From Streptomyces sp. NBC_00464 (GTDB lineage: Bacteria > Actinomycetota > Actinomycetes > Streptomycetales > Streptomycetaceae), in assembly GCF_036013915.1 (NCBI RefSeq), contig NZ_CP107899.1, positions 4,464,001 to 4,528,000 on the forward strand: DNA of 64,000 nt. Reading direction: 5' to 3'. A program made the position numbers and the translations under genes. Shown piece by piece: positions 18,156 to 26,062 of this stretch (position 1 is the first letter of the stretch; the number at the start of each line of letters is the position of its first letter). The notes under the pieces were generated by a model. That model was not told the DNA's origin, made no database searches, and saw nothing but the letters and a program-made list of their open reading frames with translations.

Positions 18156-18200
18156 GGAGGGGCCGGTACCCAGCAGTCCTCGCTGGGTACCGGCCCCTCC
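18156..18200 (-). terminator. intrinsic terminator of the amidase gene
   Basis: A perfect 19-bp stem (18156-18174 with 18182-18200) and 7-nt loop, 17 bp past the stop codon of the leftward amidase gene. Confidence 0.88.
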
Positions 18201-18216
18201 TGTCGTGCCCGAACTC

Positions 18217-20934
18217 CTACGGCGTCAGCGTCTGGCCGACGTGGGCCGCTGCCGGGGTGCCGAGGTTGGAACGGCCGTAGTAGAGCGTGCTCTTGGGGGA
18301 GACGCCCGCGCTGCCGCTGTCCATCTGGAGGAAGACGCCGTCGCCGGCGTTCTCGCCGTCCGCGCCGATCGCCAGGTCCGCACGGCCGTAGCCGGACAGG
18401 TCCTGGAGGAGGACGGAGGACCCGAGCCGGTCGCCGGACTCGGTGTCGCCGCTGACGTCGGCCGTGTCCTGGCTGTACGCGACGGAGCCGGTGCCGGAGA
18501 TGCCGGCGGAGGTCCCCTTGAAGAGGATGACCGTACCGGCGTCGACCCGGCTCACACCGCCACGGGCGATGTCCTCGTTCGGGGCTCCGGCCAGGACGTC
18601 CGCGTAGCCGTCCAGGTTGTAGTCGCCGACGGCGACGGAGGCGCCGAGGTCGTCGCCCGTCTCACCGGTACCCGGCACGCCGGTGGAGTCCTGCCCGAGA
18701 GCGATCACACCGGTCGAAGTGAGGCCGGTCGTCGTGCCCTTGACCAGAGCGACCGTGCCGCCCTTGGCCGTCGAGCCCGACTCGGTCGTGCCCGGCCGGC
18801 CGACGACCAGGTCGTCGATGCCGTCGCCGTTGACGTCACCGGCGGCGAGGGAGCGGCCGCCCTTCGCGGTGAGGATTCCGACGCGCTGCAGGCCGGTGGG
18901 CGAGCCCTTCAGCCACAGCAGGCGGGAAATGCCGGTCGGGTCACGGAAGTTGACGGCGGCATCCGCGTAGCCGTCCCGGTTGAAGTCACCGGTGGCGACG
19001 GCCGCGTAGGCGACGGCCGCGGTGTAGGCGGTGGTGTTCAGGTATCCCGACTTGGCCGCGCCGGACTTGGAGTCGTACGACCACCAGCGGCCGGGCTTGC
19101 CGGGCGCGACCGAGAAGACGTCGGCCATGCCGTCCGCGTTGAAGTCACCCGTGGCGACGGAGGTGCCGAGCTTCTCACCGGCGGCGCGGGTCGCGGTGGC
19201 GGTCCCGTACGAGGTGCCGGTGTTGAGCGCGGGGCCGTACATCACGGAGACGAAGCCCGAGTCGGCGTGGCCGCTGGTGTCGTCCTCGCCGGGCGAGCCG
19301 ATGACCAGGTCGCCGTACCCGTCGCCGTTCACGTCGCCGTAGGCGTTGGACGTACCGAAGAGGTCCCCGGCTTCGCTGCTGCCGGGGACGCCGGCGCTGT
19401 TCTGATCGATGATCTTCTTGGCGGAGGCGACCGGGCCGCTGTCCCCGCCCGGGACGACCGTGAACGAACCTGCGCTGCTGCCCGTCTTCGGGGTTCCGGC
19501 GACCAGGTCGGTCACACCGTCACCGTTGAAGTCCGTGCGGGTGAGGGCATGCGAGATGCCCGGCGTGGCAGCGAGAGTACGGATCTGCGACAGCTTGGTG
19601 TACAGCGCATCGCCGGGGCAGAGCGTGGTGTTGGTGTCACGGTGTCCGAAGACCCGGGGCAGCGTGATCGAGGCGCCCTGGGCGACCTTGTTGCCGTCCT
19701 GGCCGAGCGGCGAACCGGACACCAGAGTCACGTTGGAGGTCGGGTTGATGCCGTACATGCCGAACTTCCAGGCGACGACACGGGAGATGGCCTCCAGGCC
19801 GGCCCGGGTCGGCTTCAGCGTCATCGTGTTGCCGATGTAGGAGATGCCGACCGTGTTCGTGTTGAAGCCGACGTCGTGGGCGCCGACCACGGGGAGGTCC
19901 ATGCCGCCGCTGCGGCCCTCGAAGATCTGGCCGCAGCGGTCGACGACGAAGTTGTAGCCGATGTCGTAGTAGCCGCGGGCGAAGTGCTCCTGCTGGATGG
20001 TGCGCATCCGGGCCTTCGACTGGCTGCACGGGACCGCGTTGTCCTGGTCGACGCCGGTGTGGTGGACGACGGCGGCCTTGATCTCCTGGCCGTACGAGGG
20101 CGTGCCGTCGTAGTCCGTGGAGGCACCCCACTCGGCCTGGGTGATGACCGGCGGCTTGACGACGGTGGAGGGGAGGGGCGCCGGGACCGTCGGAGACGGG
20201 GAGGCCGTGGGCGGTTCGCTGGGGGTGGTGCTCGGCGACGTGCTGGGGGTGACGCTGGGCGAAGCGGTGTCGCCCGGCGAGGCGGTGTCCGCCGGGGACG
20301 CTGAGTCACTCGGCGGCGGCGGCGTCGCGGTGTCGGTAGCCGTGGCCGTGTCCGTCGGCGTCGGCGTGACGTCCTGCGTATACGCGACGGGCTTCGCGGC
20401 GCTCTTCGGGTCGGTGCCCGGGTCGAGGAGCTTCACGTCCATGCCGGACGGGAGAGCGGTGGCGGAGCCGTCGGCGGCCACCACCCGCACCTCGACGCCG
20501 TCCGACGGCCCGGTCCACACCGAGGCGGTACCGCCGCGGGTGGCCGCGTCCTCGGCCTCCTTGCCGTCGGCGGAGAAGGGATCGTCCGGCAGGGCCTGCC
20601 AGCCCGACCACTCGCCGGTCCCGGCCTCCTTCGACCGGATCTGGGCAGTCCCCCTGAGCTTGACGTCCGGGTCCGACCAGGTCAGCAGCGCGGCGCTGAA
20701 CTGCGCGGTGTCCTGCTTCGGCAGCCCCTTGCGTCCGGCACCCTGACCGGCGAGCTTGACCGTACGAACGGCCGCGGCGCGCCCCTTGTGGTCACTCGCC
20801 GGTCCGTTGCCGGCCGGCCCGGCGACGGCGTAGGCCGTGGCCCCGGCCCCACCCAGGACGACGGCGCCGATGGTCAGCCAGGCCCGTCTCTTCAGGCTCA
20901 GCGGTTTGTACGCGTGCTTTGTGCGCGGGCTCAA
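18217..20934 (-). CDS. secreted PGRP/N-acetylmuramoyl-L-alanine amidase with FG-GAP repeats
   Basis: 905 residues. A signal or anchor helix (WLTIGAVVLGGAGATAYAVA) is near residue 20, a beta-rich domain spans about 60-180, and a Pro/Thr/Ser linker about 188-262. The amidase_2/PGRP domain has VVHHTG, FEGRSGG, VGISYIGN and FGHRDTN...CPG, supplying the zinc His/His/Cys ligands. At least six FG-GAP or integrin-like units follow, each with DxNxDGxxD calcium loops such as DFNGDGVTD and DVNGDGYGD. It should cleave the amide between muramic acid and L-Ala, with the propeller giving binding. The start is TTG at 20934 after GGGGTGGGG. Confidence 0.93.
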   Translation of the reverse strand: MSPRTKHAYKPLSLKRRAWLTIGAVVLGGAGATAYAVAGPAGNGPASDHKGRAAAVRTVKLAGQGAGRKGLPKQDTAQFSAALLTWSDPDVKLRGTAQIRSKEAGTGEWSGWQALPDDPFSADGKEAEDAATRGGTASVWTGPSDGVEVRVVAADGSATALPSGMDVKLLDPGTDPKSAAKPVAYTQDVTPTPTDTATATDTATPPPPSDSASPADTASPGDTASPSVTPSTSPSTTPSEPPTASPSPTVPAPLPSTVVKPPVITQAEWGASTDYDGTPSYGQEIKAAVVHHTGVDQDNAVPCSQSKARMRTIQQEHFARGYYDIGYNFVVDRCGQIFEGRSGGMDLPVVGAHDVGFNTNTVGISYIGNTMTLKPTRAGLEAISRVVAWKFGMYGINPTSNVTLVSGSPLGQDGNKVAQGASITLPRVFGHRDTNTTLCPGDALYTKLSQIRTLAATPGISHALTRTDFNGDGVTDLVAGTPKTGSSAGSFTVVPGGDSGPVASAKKIIDQNSAGVPGSSEAGDLFGTSNAYGDVNGDGYGDLVIGSPGEDDTSGHADSGFVSVMYGPALNTGTSYGTATATRAAGEKLGTSVATGDFNADGMADVFSVAPGKPGRWWSYDSKSGAAKSGYLNTTAYTAAVAYAAVATGDFNRDGYADAAVNFRDPTGISRLLWLKGSPTGLQRVGILTAKGGRSLAAGDVNGDGIDDLVVGRPGTTESGSTAKGGTVALVKGTTTGLTSTGVIALGQDSTGVPGTGETGDDLGASVAVGDYNLDGYADVLAGAPNEDIARGGVSRVDAGTVILFKGTSAGISGTGSVAYSQDTADVSGDTESGDRLGSSVLLQDLSGYGRADLAIGADGENAGDGVFLQMDSGSAGVSPKSTLYYGRSNLGTPAAAHVGQTLTP

Positions 20935-21054
20935 TGCCCCACCCCATTGTTTCCGTTCGCGGTCACGTGAGCACCACAGGTTCTATTGATGTTCTGAACT
21001 GTCCAGCGTCCGTGGGTCGAGGAGTGTCACACCTGAGGCCGGGCCGAACACCGT

Positions 21055-21516
21055 TTACCGGCGTCGAGGGAAGGGCGTGTTGATCGTCCTAGGCTCGGAC
21101 GGGAGCGGTTCGTCGGGGTTGAAGCGTGGAAGGTCGTACTCAGGGACGAGGAAGCTGCCGTACGTCTCCGGAGCGGAGGACTCGCCCCAGCACACGTTGC
21201 CGGCGACTACGAAGCCGCCCAACAACTTCTCACCCAGGACGAAGGCCCGCGCGTCGTACCAGGGGCCCGGAACCGCTCCGCGCAGTTCCTCTTCTTCCTC
21301 GCCGGATGCTTCGCGCATGGTCAACGAGGGATAGTGGTCCCGTACCGACAGGGCGCTGACGTTCTTGAAGAGCACTTCCAGCGTCGTCGAATGTCCCTGT
21401 TCGGTGTCCTGTTGGCCTCTGAGCAAAAGCTGACTGTGGCCGATGATGTAAGTGACCAGGCGGAGGGGCCGCGCGAAAGTCACCGGAAGATCCACCAGGG
21501 TGATCTGGCGATTCAC
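21055..21516 (-). CDS. hypothetical protein, about 153 aa
   Basis: The preferred start is GTG at 21516, preceded by GGGAG at 8 nt. Earlier in-frame starts up to 21675 would overlap the upstream gene by over 100 bp. The product is soluble and acidic, with VDLPVTFARPLRLVTYIIG near the N-terminus, a Glu run (EEEEEL) and an aromatic centre (GPWYDARAFVLGEK). No signal peptide or membrane helix. Its GC content is lower than in flanking core genes, and it travels with other small orphan genes near a transposon. No family recognised. Confidence 0.6.
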   Translation of the reverse strand: MNRQITLVDLPVTFARPLRLVTYIIGHSQLLLRGQQDTEQGHSTTLEVLFKNVSALSVRDHYPSLTMREASGEEEEELRGAVPGPWYDARAFVLGEKLLGGFVVAGNVCWGESSAPETYGSFLVPEYDLPRFNPDEPLPSEPRTINTPFPRRR

Positions 21517-21566
21517 TGTATGGTCTCCCGGGCCCACGAGAAGGAATGTTTCGTCATCGTGGCACT

Positions 21567-22034
21567 TTAGCCGGTTGAACGGTGCGCAATTCTCTGGTTC
21601 GTCGGCCAGAGCATTGCCGCATGCAGCCTCGCCCGGTCTACGTGTGCTCGGCAATGGGGGCAGTGAGTTGCCCACCGATGGTGGTGGAGCTGGTCACCGA
21701 AGAAGGGGAGGGTGGCTGCTTGAAGTGAGTCCACCAGCCCCTCGCACACTTGGCACCGCCAGCCACGTCCCCATTCGGTGAGCATCACTCCGGACAACTC
21801 GTCGAGGGTCCACGGAGGAGCACTGCTTGCTGCGTCGGGCAGTTCTGACAGTTCGGGCCAGACCGCGATATAGGGCAAGAGCGAGCCCGACCGTCTCACA
21901 TGCAGCAGAGCGAGCCGAAAGCGATCGTTGTGCCGCAGCGCGTCGGGGATGGCGAGACCCGGCTGGGTGGGCACGCTGTCATGGGGCGCATAAATCGTCA
22001 CGTCCCCCCAGGGGCCCAGAACGACCGTCTGCAT
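21567..22034 (-). CDS. hypothetical protein with possible zinc site, 155 aa
   Basis: 155 residues. The C-terminal half has CQVC and CPHC about 37 residues apart, with HHHRW and HVDRARLH nearby, suggesting a zinc-stabilised fold. The N-terminal part (VVLGPWGDVTIYAP) is beta-like. It lies upstream of, and in the same direction as, the hypothetical gene ending at 21055; the gap is short if the later start is used, so they may be one operon. Codon use is less GC-biased than in core genes, fitting an accessory region. Confidence 0.6.
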   Translation of the reverse strand: MQTVVLGPWGDVTIYAPHDSVPTQPGLAIPDALRHNDRFRLALLHVRRSGSLLPYIAVWPELSELPDAASSAPPWTLDELSGVMLTEWGRGWRCQVCEGLVDSLQAATLPFFGDQLHHHRWATHCPHCRAHVDRARLHAAMLWPTNQRIAHRSTG

Positions 22035-22080
22035 ACTGGCCTCCGTGGCTGTGCGCCGCCGTTGATGTCAGGCGAGGATG

Positions 22081-22305
22081 TCAGGCGGGCCGCGGCACGA
22101 TACTCACGGCGCGGTAGTCGTACCCGTCCTGTTTGAAGCCAGGGGCTTCCCAGGTGAGGTCGACCTGTTGTCCGGGCGACAGGGTGCGGAAGCCGGTCAG
22201 CTGAATCTCGGCGTAGTGGCCGAAGCAGCCGCCGGGGGTCTCGGGGGAGTCGAGTACACCCCACCCTTCCTCATCGCTCCACTCGCGGACCGTCGCAGTC
22301 ACCAT
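22081..22305 (-). CDS. cold-shock-domain-like small protein
   Basis: 74 residues from ATG at 22305. It starts MVTATVREWSDEEGWGVLDS and continues CFGHYAEIQLTG and LSPGQQVDLTWE. This is the order of a cold-shock OB fold (usual start GTVKWFNxEKGFGFI), but the two RNP motifs are diverged: the aromatic FGFI is replaced by WGVL. It probably binds single-stranded nucleic acid or is a domesticated relative. Such divergent cold-shock-like proteins are common in Streptomyces. Confidence 0.7.
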   Translation of the reverse strand: MVTATVREWSDEEGWGVLDSPETPGGCFGHYAEIQLTGFRTLSPGQQVDLTWEAPGFKQDGYDYRAVSIVPRPA

Positions 22306-22419
22306 GGGCGGCACTCTACGGGCTTCGTCTGCGCCGGCATGCTCGGTACCTCGGCTTGGGAAGCTTGGCCTTTCTCGGGGAGAAGACTGCACTGATCTGC
22401 GGCGGAGCGGTATACGTTT

Positions 22420-22441
22420 CTGCGGATCCGCGGATCCGCAG
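22420..22441. repeat. 22-bp perfect palindrome in intergenic DNA
   Basis: CTGCGGATCC followed by GCGGATCCGCAG forms an uninterrupted 22-bp palindrome with two internal GGATCC sites. It lies in the 271-bp gap between the cold-shock-like gene (22305) and the gene ending at 22577. It could be a protein-binding site or a cruciform; it is not placed like a terminator. Confidence 0.6.
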
Positions 22442-22576
22442 ATCTACGTCCGAGTCCCCGCCGTTCCCTGTGAGTTCGGGGCGCCTCAATGGCCCGGTCA
22501 AGCGCTGCTTGACTCGCGCTGTGCCAATCCGTCGCATGCGTCCTGCGGTGTTCGCCAGAGGCCAGGAGTGGTGGTG

Positions 22577-22885
22577 TCAGCCGCTGATGTCATCGCCGGA
22601 CGGCGCTCCTGAGGCGCTCCCGCTCTGCTCCTCTTCCTCGCCGCCACTCGTGGCGTCGAGCAGACGTTGCCGCGCTTGATCCAGGCGGCTGTCGTAGTCA
22701 GGCATGAAGATCTCAGCCAGCGTCGTTTCCAGCGTGCCGGAGATTCTGTAGATCCCCGACCAGACAGCGCGGTCCGGGACGATCGCACCGAGCTTGTCGG
22801 ACTCCATCATCACTTCGTGGAGCCAGTGGGAGAGCACGAACGCTTCATCGCGCGTGAGCCTGACTGTCACCGGTTCCTCGTCCAT
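22577..22885 (-). CDS. hypothetical protein, 102 aa
   Basis: 102 residues, starting MDEEPVTVRLTRDEAFVLSH, with a strand-helix pattern and two predicted helices (VLSHWLHEVMMESDKLG; RISGTLETTLAEIF) and an acidic, Ser/Gly-rich tail. No family recognised. The ISAs1-like element inserted 17 bp upstream of its start codon, so its native promoter is now separated by 2 kb. Expression may depend on the element's end or be lost. Confidence 0.6.
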   Translation of the reverse strand: MDEEPVTVRLTRDEAFVLSHWLHEVMMESDKLGAIVPDRAVWSGIYRISGTLETTLAEIFMPDYDSRLDQARQRLLDATSGGEEEEQSGSASGAPSGDDISG

Positions 22886-22892
22886 GCGGTCA

Positions 22893-22929
22893 CCGTACAG
22901 CGCAGGGTTGATTCAAAGTCTTGGTGATC
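22893..22929. repeat. left end of ISAs1-like element: target duplication and terminal inverted repeat
   Basis: 22893-22902 is the direct repeat CCGTACAGCG. 22903-22929 is the 27-bp terminal repeat beginning CAGGGTTGATTCAAAG. The repeat matches the right end in inverted orientation at 25 of 27 positions. Confidence 0.9.
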
Positions 22930-22944
22930 TTTCTGCGCTGCAGG

Positions 22945-24096
22945 TCACGGGATCTGCAGGAGGTCCAGGGGGCGGGTGAAGGGCTCGTAGGAGAGGTGGC
23001 GGAGTCCGGCGGCGATGCTGTGGTGGCCGTGATCTCGGAGGGTGTTGATCGCCAGGTTGCGCAGGGCGGCCATGTTCTCTGGTCCGTGTCCGGTGCGGAC
23101 CTTGGAGGCGTCCTCGCGGTAGGCGGTGTCGCGGACGAAGTGGAGTCGGTTCTCGATGGTCCACTGTGCGCGGGCGAGTTCCCCGATGCGTTGAGGTGAT
23201 GCCTGCTGGTGCGTCAGGTCGGTGAGCACGTAGACGGTTTGTCGGGACAGCCTTCCTGTCTTTATGTCGGTTCGGTAGCGGGTGATCCGGGCGGCTTGGA
23301 CTGCGTGGGGGAAGTCCAGGCCCAAGTCGGTGATGGTGAGCGCGCGCACCGCGCGGGTCTCTCGGCGACCGTGCCCGCGTCCGCGCTGGTAGTGGCGGGC
23401 GCTCACTTTGGGCCAGGGCAGTGACCGCAGTGCCGCGAACAGCGCCGGCTGGTTGGCCTTTACGACCAGCAGGTAGTGCGCCTGCTTCTGTTCGACCAGG
23501 AACCTGGCGTGGGCGCGCTGAGTGTGGAGCGCGTCGGCGGTCACCGTTACCTCGTGCAGGTCGAACGGGGCCAAAAGTGCAGCGAAGCAGGTGATCTCGT
23601 TGGTGCGGTCCGGCACCCGCAGTTGTCCGATCGTCTGCCCGCTGCCGGTTACCGCCGCGAGCAGGTGAGCTGCCAGTTCCTGGTCGTGCCGTGAGCCCCG
23701 CGCCGCTTTGCCGTCCACGGCCAGCGAAGAGGCACCGTCTGGATCCGCGCCGGTCAGCTCGGCCAGGCCGCCGGGGCAGACCAACGAGATCACGCGGCGG
23801 ATCGTGGCGGTGCTGGGTGCTACCCGCACGCCGAGCAGGCCGACGGTACGGGCGCCGAGGCGGACCAGCGTGTGCTGGGGAGCGGAGGCGGCCCACTGCC
23901 CGATCGCGGCATAGGAGCACGCCCCGGCCAGCACCGCCGCGGCGGCCAGCAACGGCACACTGACCAGGGAGTGCCGCCGGCCTCGACGGCCACGCGGGTC
24001 GGGAAGTGCGACCAGTCGCCCCATCAGCGTTCCGGCCCCGCGCTCGGCGCGTGTCGGAGTCTTGGTCAGACAGACGGTGGCAGACTGGCGGCACAT
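22945..24096 (-). CDS. ISAs1-family DDE transposase
   Basis: 383 residues from ATG at 24096, preceded by GGAG at 5 nt. ISAs1 features in order: LPDPRGRRGRRHSL near the N-terminus, then LAAAAVLAGACSYAAIGQWA. The first catalytic Asp is in LAVDGKAARGS and the second in VTADALHTQRAHA. The Glu is in WTIENRLHFVRDTAYREDAS, followed by NMAALRNLAINTLRDHG. The catalytic set appears complete, so the protein should be active. An inverted repeat that could hide the ribosome site lies just upstream (24100-24149). Confidence 0.95.
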   Translation of the reverse strand: MCRQSATVCLTKTPTRAERGAGTLMGRLVALPDPRGRRGRRHSLVSVPLLAAAAVLAGACSYAAIGQWAASAPQHTLVRLGARTVGLLGVRVAPSTATIRRVISLVCPGGLAELTGADPDGASSLAVDGKAARGSRHDQELAAHLLAAVTGSGQTIGQLRVPDRTNEITCFAALLAPFDLHEVTVTADALHTQRAHARFLVEQKQAHYLLVVKANQPALFAALRSLPWPKVSARHYQRGRGHGRRETRAVRALTITDLGLDFPHAVQAARITRYRTDIKTGRLSRQTVYVLTDLTHQQASPQRIGELARAQWTIENRLHFVRDTAYREDASKVRTGHGPENMAALRNLAINTLRDHGHHSIAAGLRHLSYEPFTRPLDLLQIP

Positions 24097-24099
24097 CGA

Positions 24100-24149
24100 A
24101 ACTCCGGCTGGCGTGGGCGACTTGGCGGTCACCTGGGCCAACCGGAGTT
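24100..24149 (-). promoter_or_regulatory. inverted repeat overlapping the transposase ribosome site
   Basis: 24100-24112 (AACTCCGGCTGGC) pairs with 24137-24149 (12 of 13 positions) around a 24-nt loop. On the transposase mRNA the right arm contains the GGAG Shine-Dalgarno sequence 5 nt before the ATG. Folding would block translation. This is a known strategy in other insertion sequences against impinging transcription; here it is an inference. Confidence 0.45.
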
Positions 24150-24382
24150 CCGTTGCTTTCGTGGCGGTCTGCCAGCAACGGGCCACGTGCCGCTTGCCTG
24201 CAGCTTCACATGATCACCTGGGCCCTGGGCAGGTGCTGCCGCCTCGCGACCATGCAGACGGCGCCTGAACAGCAAGTATTCGCTTGCAGGGACGGGCCAC
24301 GGCGGTGAGGATCGTCGGTTGTCCAGGTCTTGGGCACCCGGTCGACCATGCCCATCGCGGTGTGTCATTCAAGGAGATCACC

Positions 24383-24733
24383 ATGACAGCCGCGGACATG
24401 GCAGACGAGACGTCCTGGTATGCGGTGCGCTGCGTGTTCCAGTGGGATGCCTGGGAGGGCGCACCGTACGAGGAGCGCCTGACGTTGTGGCAGGCCGTCT
24501 CGATGGACCAGGCCATCGCCAGGGCCGAGGACGAGGCACGAACCTATGCCGGGGAAAACGGCCATCGTTACCTGGAGATGGCCCAGTGCTATCGCCTGGC
24601 CACGGCAGGACGGCCGGACGACGGCGACGAGGTCTTCTCGCTCTTGCGCGACAGTCCCCTCGGCAAGGAAGCGTATCTGGACCACTACTTCGATACCGGG
24701 CACGAGCACCAGGGCACCCCGACCGAGGACTGA
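24383..24733 (+). CDS. passenger protein within the insertion element, DUF4288-like
   Basis: 116 residues from ATG at 24383, with AAGGAG 6 nt upstream (AAGGAGATCACC). The core WYAVRCVFQWDAWEGAPYEE, then RLTLWQAVSMDQAIARAEDE, resembles the DUF4288 pattern (WYAVRCVFR...YEERxTLW...DEAIxxAE). These are small actinobacterial proteins of unknown function. It reads opposite to the transposase, lies inside the inverted repeats and ends before a hairpin at 24826. Its presence makes this a passenger-carrying element. It has no recognisable transposition role. Confidence 0.75.
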   Translation: MTAADMADETSWYAVRCVFQWDAWEGAPYEERLTLWQAVSMDQAIARAEDEARTYAGENGHRYLEMAQCYRLATAGRPDDGDEVFSLLRDSPLGKEAYLDHYFDTGHEHQGTPTED

Positions 24734-24825
24734 CGGCCGCACCGGGTCCGGGCTGCGAAGCATTATGGGGTCAGCCCCCAGCGGATGTGCCCGCTGAGTC
24801 GCTGCCCGGCCTCCACCCCACCTGA

Positions 24826-24849
24826 GTCGATCCTTCCCCCAGGATCGAC
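24826..24849 (+). terminator. probable terminator of the passenger gene
   Basis: A 9-bp stem (24826-24834 with 24841-24849) with a 6-nt C/T loop, 93 bp after the passenger stop and just inside the right terminal repeat. Confidence 0.55.
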
Positions 24850-24882
24850 CTCCTGGATGCCCTCTGACCAGCCGACGGGCTT

Positions 24883-24919
24883 GATCACCAGGACTTTGAA
24901 TCAGCCCTGCCGTACAGCG
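24883..24919. repeat. right end of ISAs1-like element: terminal inverted repeat and target duplication
   Basis: 24883-24909 is the inverted copy of the left 27-bp repeat, ending GAATCAGCCCTG. 24910-24919 repeats CCGTACAGCG. Confidence 0.9.
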
Positions 24920-24936
24920 AGGCCTGGGGCGGGAGT

Positions 24937-25136
24937 TCAGGATTGATTCGCGGGCAAGTCCAGCACACGTACGAAAGGCACGAAGCGCACCGGAGTCGCG
25001 GTGGTCTTGTTCTCCAGCTGAAAGAGGAAGCGCTGAGCATCAGCGACGCCAACCGCTTCCCGTCGACCATGGGCACCAGGTACCGCCGACCCCCTCCGGC
25101 GTCGAGACCCCGCTCCACTGATGTGGCCTGATCCAA
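24937..25136 (-). pseudogene. gene fragment, probably frameshifted
   Basis: Two overlapping leftward frames each look coding over part of their length. The first (from 25136) reads YLVPMVDGKRLASLML. A second frame downstream reads FLFQLENKTTATPVRFVPFV, then RVLDLPANQS and a stop at 24937-24939. A frame change near 25,045 would join them into one protein of about 65 residues. This suggests a decayed gene beside the insertion element. The parent family is not recognised. Confidence 0.35.
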
Positions 25137-25151
25137 ACGGAGGACCCTAGC

Positions 25152-25667
25152 TCACTTCCTCTCCAGCGCTGTGCGAACAGCCTTGGAGTCCGTGCCCTGG
25201 GTCTCGTCGAGGTTGACCGCCTGATCGACGAGCCAGGTGCCTCGTTCGTCAGGAACGAGCCGCAGCGCGGAGTGAATGGCCATGGCGAGTCGCTTGGAGT
25301 CCACGGTCATCCTCAGTCCGATTCCCGCCGGGTGCGGACCGAAGGCCGGGACCTCGAACGCCTCACTGGTGCTCACCCGCGTGTCTCGGTTGTTCCCAGG
25401 TTTGGGTGCCCTGGTGACTTCGACGCACTCGGCGACAGTCGCCATCCCCCAACTCCGCCGCAGGCGTTCGGTCCGGGCCTCGCAGGCGGCCTCCCAATCG
25501 TGGTCCAACTGGGCCTGTTGATAGGCCCGAGCGGCCTGGATCGCAGCCGTGTGTCGCTCGATACCCCCACCAACGCTCGCTGTGCCGTCGGAACCGCCGC
25601 AACCCGCCAGCGGCAGGGCCACCGACACTGCGAGCACTCCAAGAGCCCATCTCACCCGAGCAGCCAC
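25152..25667 (-). CDS. lipoprotein, 171 aa
   Basis: The N-terminus MAARVRWALGVLAVSVALPL leads to LAGCGGS, a textbook lipobox with Cys at about residue 23. The mature part has AIQAARAYQQAQLDHDWEAA, resembling NTF2-like or DUF4878-type lipoproteins, and ends in a charged strand-helix segment. It would be anchored to the outer face of the membrane. Function unknown. The start is GTG at 25667. It is flanked by decayed sequences on both sides. Confidence 0.8.
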   Translation of the reverse strand: MAARVRWALGVLAVSVALPLAGCGGSDGTASVGGGIERHTAAIQAARAYQQAQLDHDWEAACEARTERLRRSWGMATVAECVEVTRAPKPGNNRDTRVSTSEAFEVPAFGPHPAGIGLRMTVDSKRLAMAIHSALRLVPDERGTWLVDQAVNLDETQGTDSKAVRTALERK

Positions 25668-25749
25668 GTTGTGTTCCCCCTACCTCGCATCGGACCTTCC
25701 CGGAACCGGTGGGGAGGGTAACAGCACGGGGCCAGAGGCAGGTGATCTG

Positions 25750-25850
25750 ACGGCAACCCGCTGGCGAAGGTTCCGACCGCGGCCTGTTCGTCCGCCGGCC
25801 CGGCTCCACGACCTCCGTCACGGGGCCGCGACGCCGGCACACGCAAACGG
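25750..25850 (+). pseudogene. remnant of a tyrosine recombinase (phage-type integrase)
   Basis: Between 25,750 and 25,850 the plus strand reads ATRWRRFRPRPVRPPARLHD followed by LRHGAATPAHANG. The block LHDLRHGAAT is the catalytic Arg motif (HxxR region) of tyrosine integrases common in actinomycete integrative elements. The upstream catalytic Arg region and the downstream Tyr are absent, so this is a fragment. It directly abuts a 74-bp sequence that also occurs beside the tRNA-Arg gene at 33.8 kb, supporting its origin in a tRNA-integrating element. Confidence 0.5.
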
Positions 25851-25914
25851 CCTCGGACGAGAGGTCCGAGGCCGAGCAAGATTCCTCTCCGAGGGAGAAA
25901 CGCCAGGTCAGGGA
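25841..25914. repeat. copy A of a 74-bp repeat associated with the tRNA-Arg integration site
   Basis: This segment, starting ACGCAAACGGCC and containing the hairpin CCTCGGAC/GTCCGAGG, matches 33786-33859 at roughly 80% of positions. At 33.8 kb it lies just 3' of the tRNA-Arg gene and may be its terminator. Here no tRNA follows. Confidence 0.65.
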
Positions 25915-26062
25915 GGTTTCCCTACTCAAGGCGGTGAACCGCGTAAGCGTCGTCCCCGGTGTGCCTGACTTGGGAAAACACCCCTCCATAGTTCTCATGG
26001 GTTCGTGGGGTTTCCCGGCCTCATGCGCGCTGAATCTGTTTCGGTGGGCAGCGACTGGACGA

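Larger units (their letters stand above)
22903..24909 (-). mobile_element. complete ISAs1-family insertion element with passenger gene, 2,007 bp
   Basis: Both ends are visible: 27-bp terminal inverted repeats (25/27 identical) flanked by a 10-bp direct repeat CCGTACAGCG (22893-22902 and 24910-24919). This duplication length is usual for ISAs1 elements. The transposase frame is intact. At 2,007 bp the element is clearly longer than the 1.2-1.4 kb expected for this family. The extra 0.7 kb at the right end carries a second gene on the opposite strand with a strong ribosome site. The near-perfect duplication suggests recent insertion. Confidence 0.9.

Noticed and set aside
24210..24240. Possible internal IS end (GATCACCTGGGCCCTG) that would make a 1.3-kb element
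   Set aside because: Only the first ten or so bases resemble the terminal repeat. The 10-bp target duplication clearly flanks the 2-kb unit, so the outer ends are the real ones.
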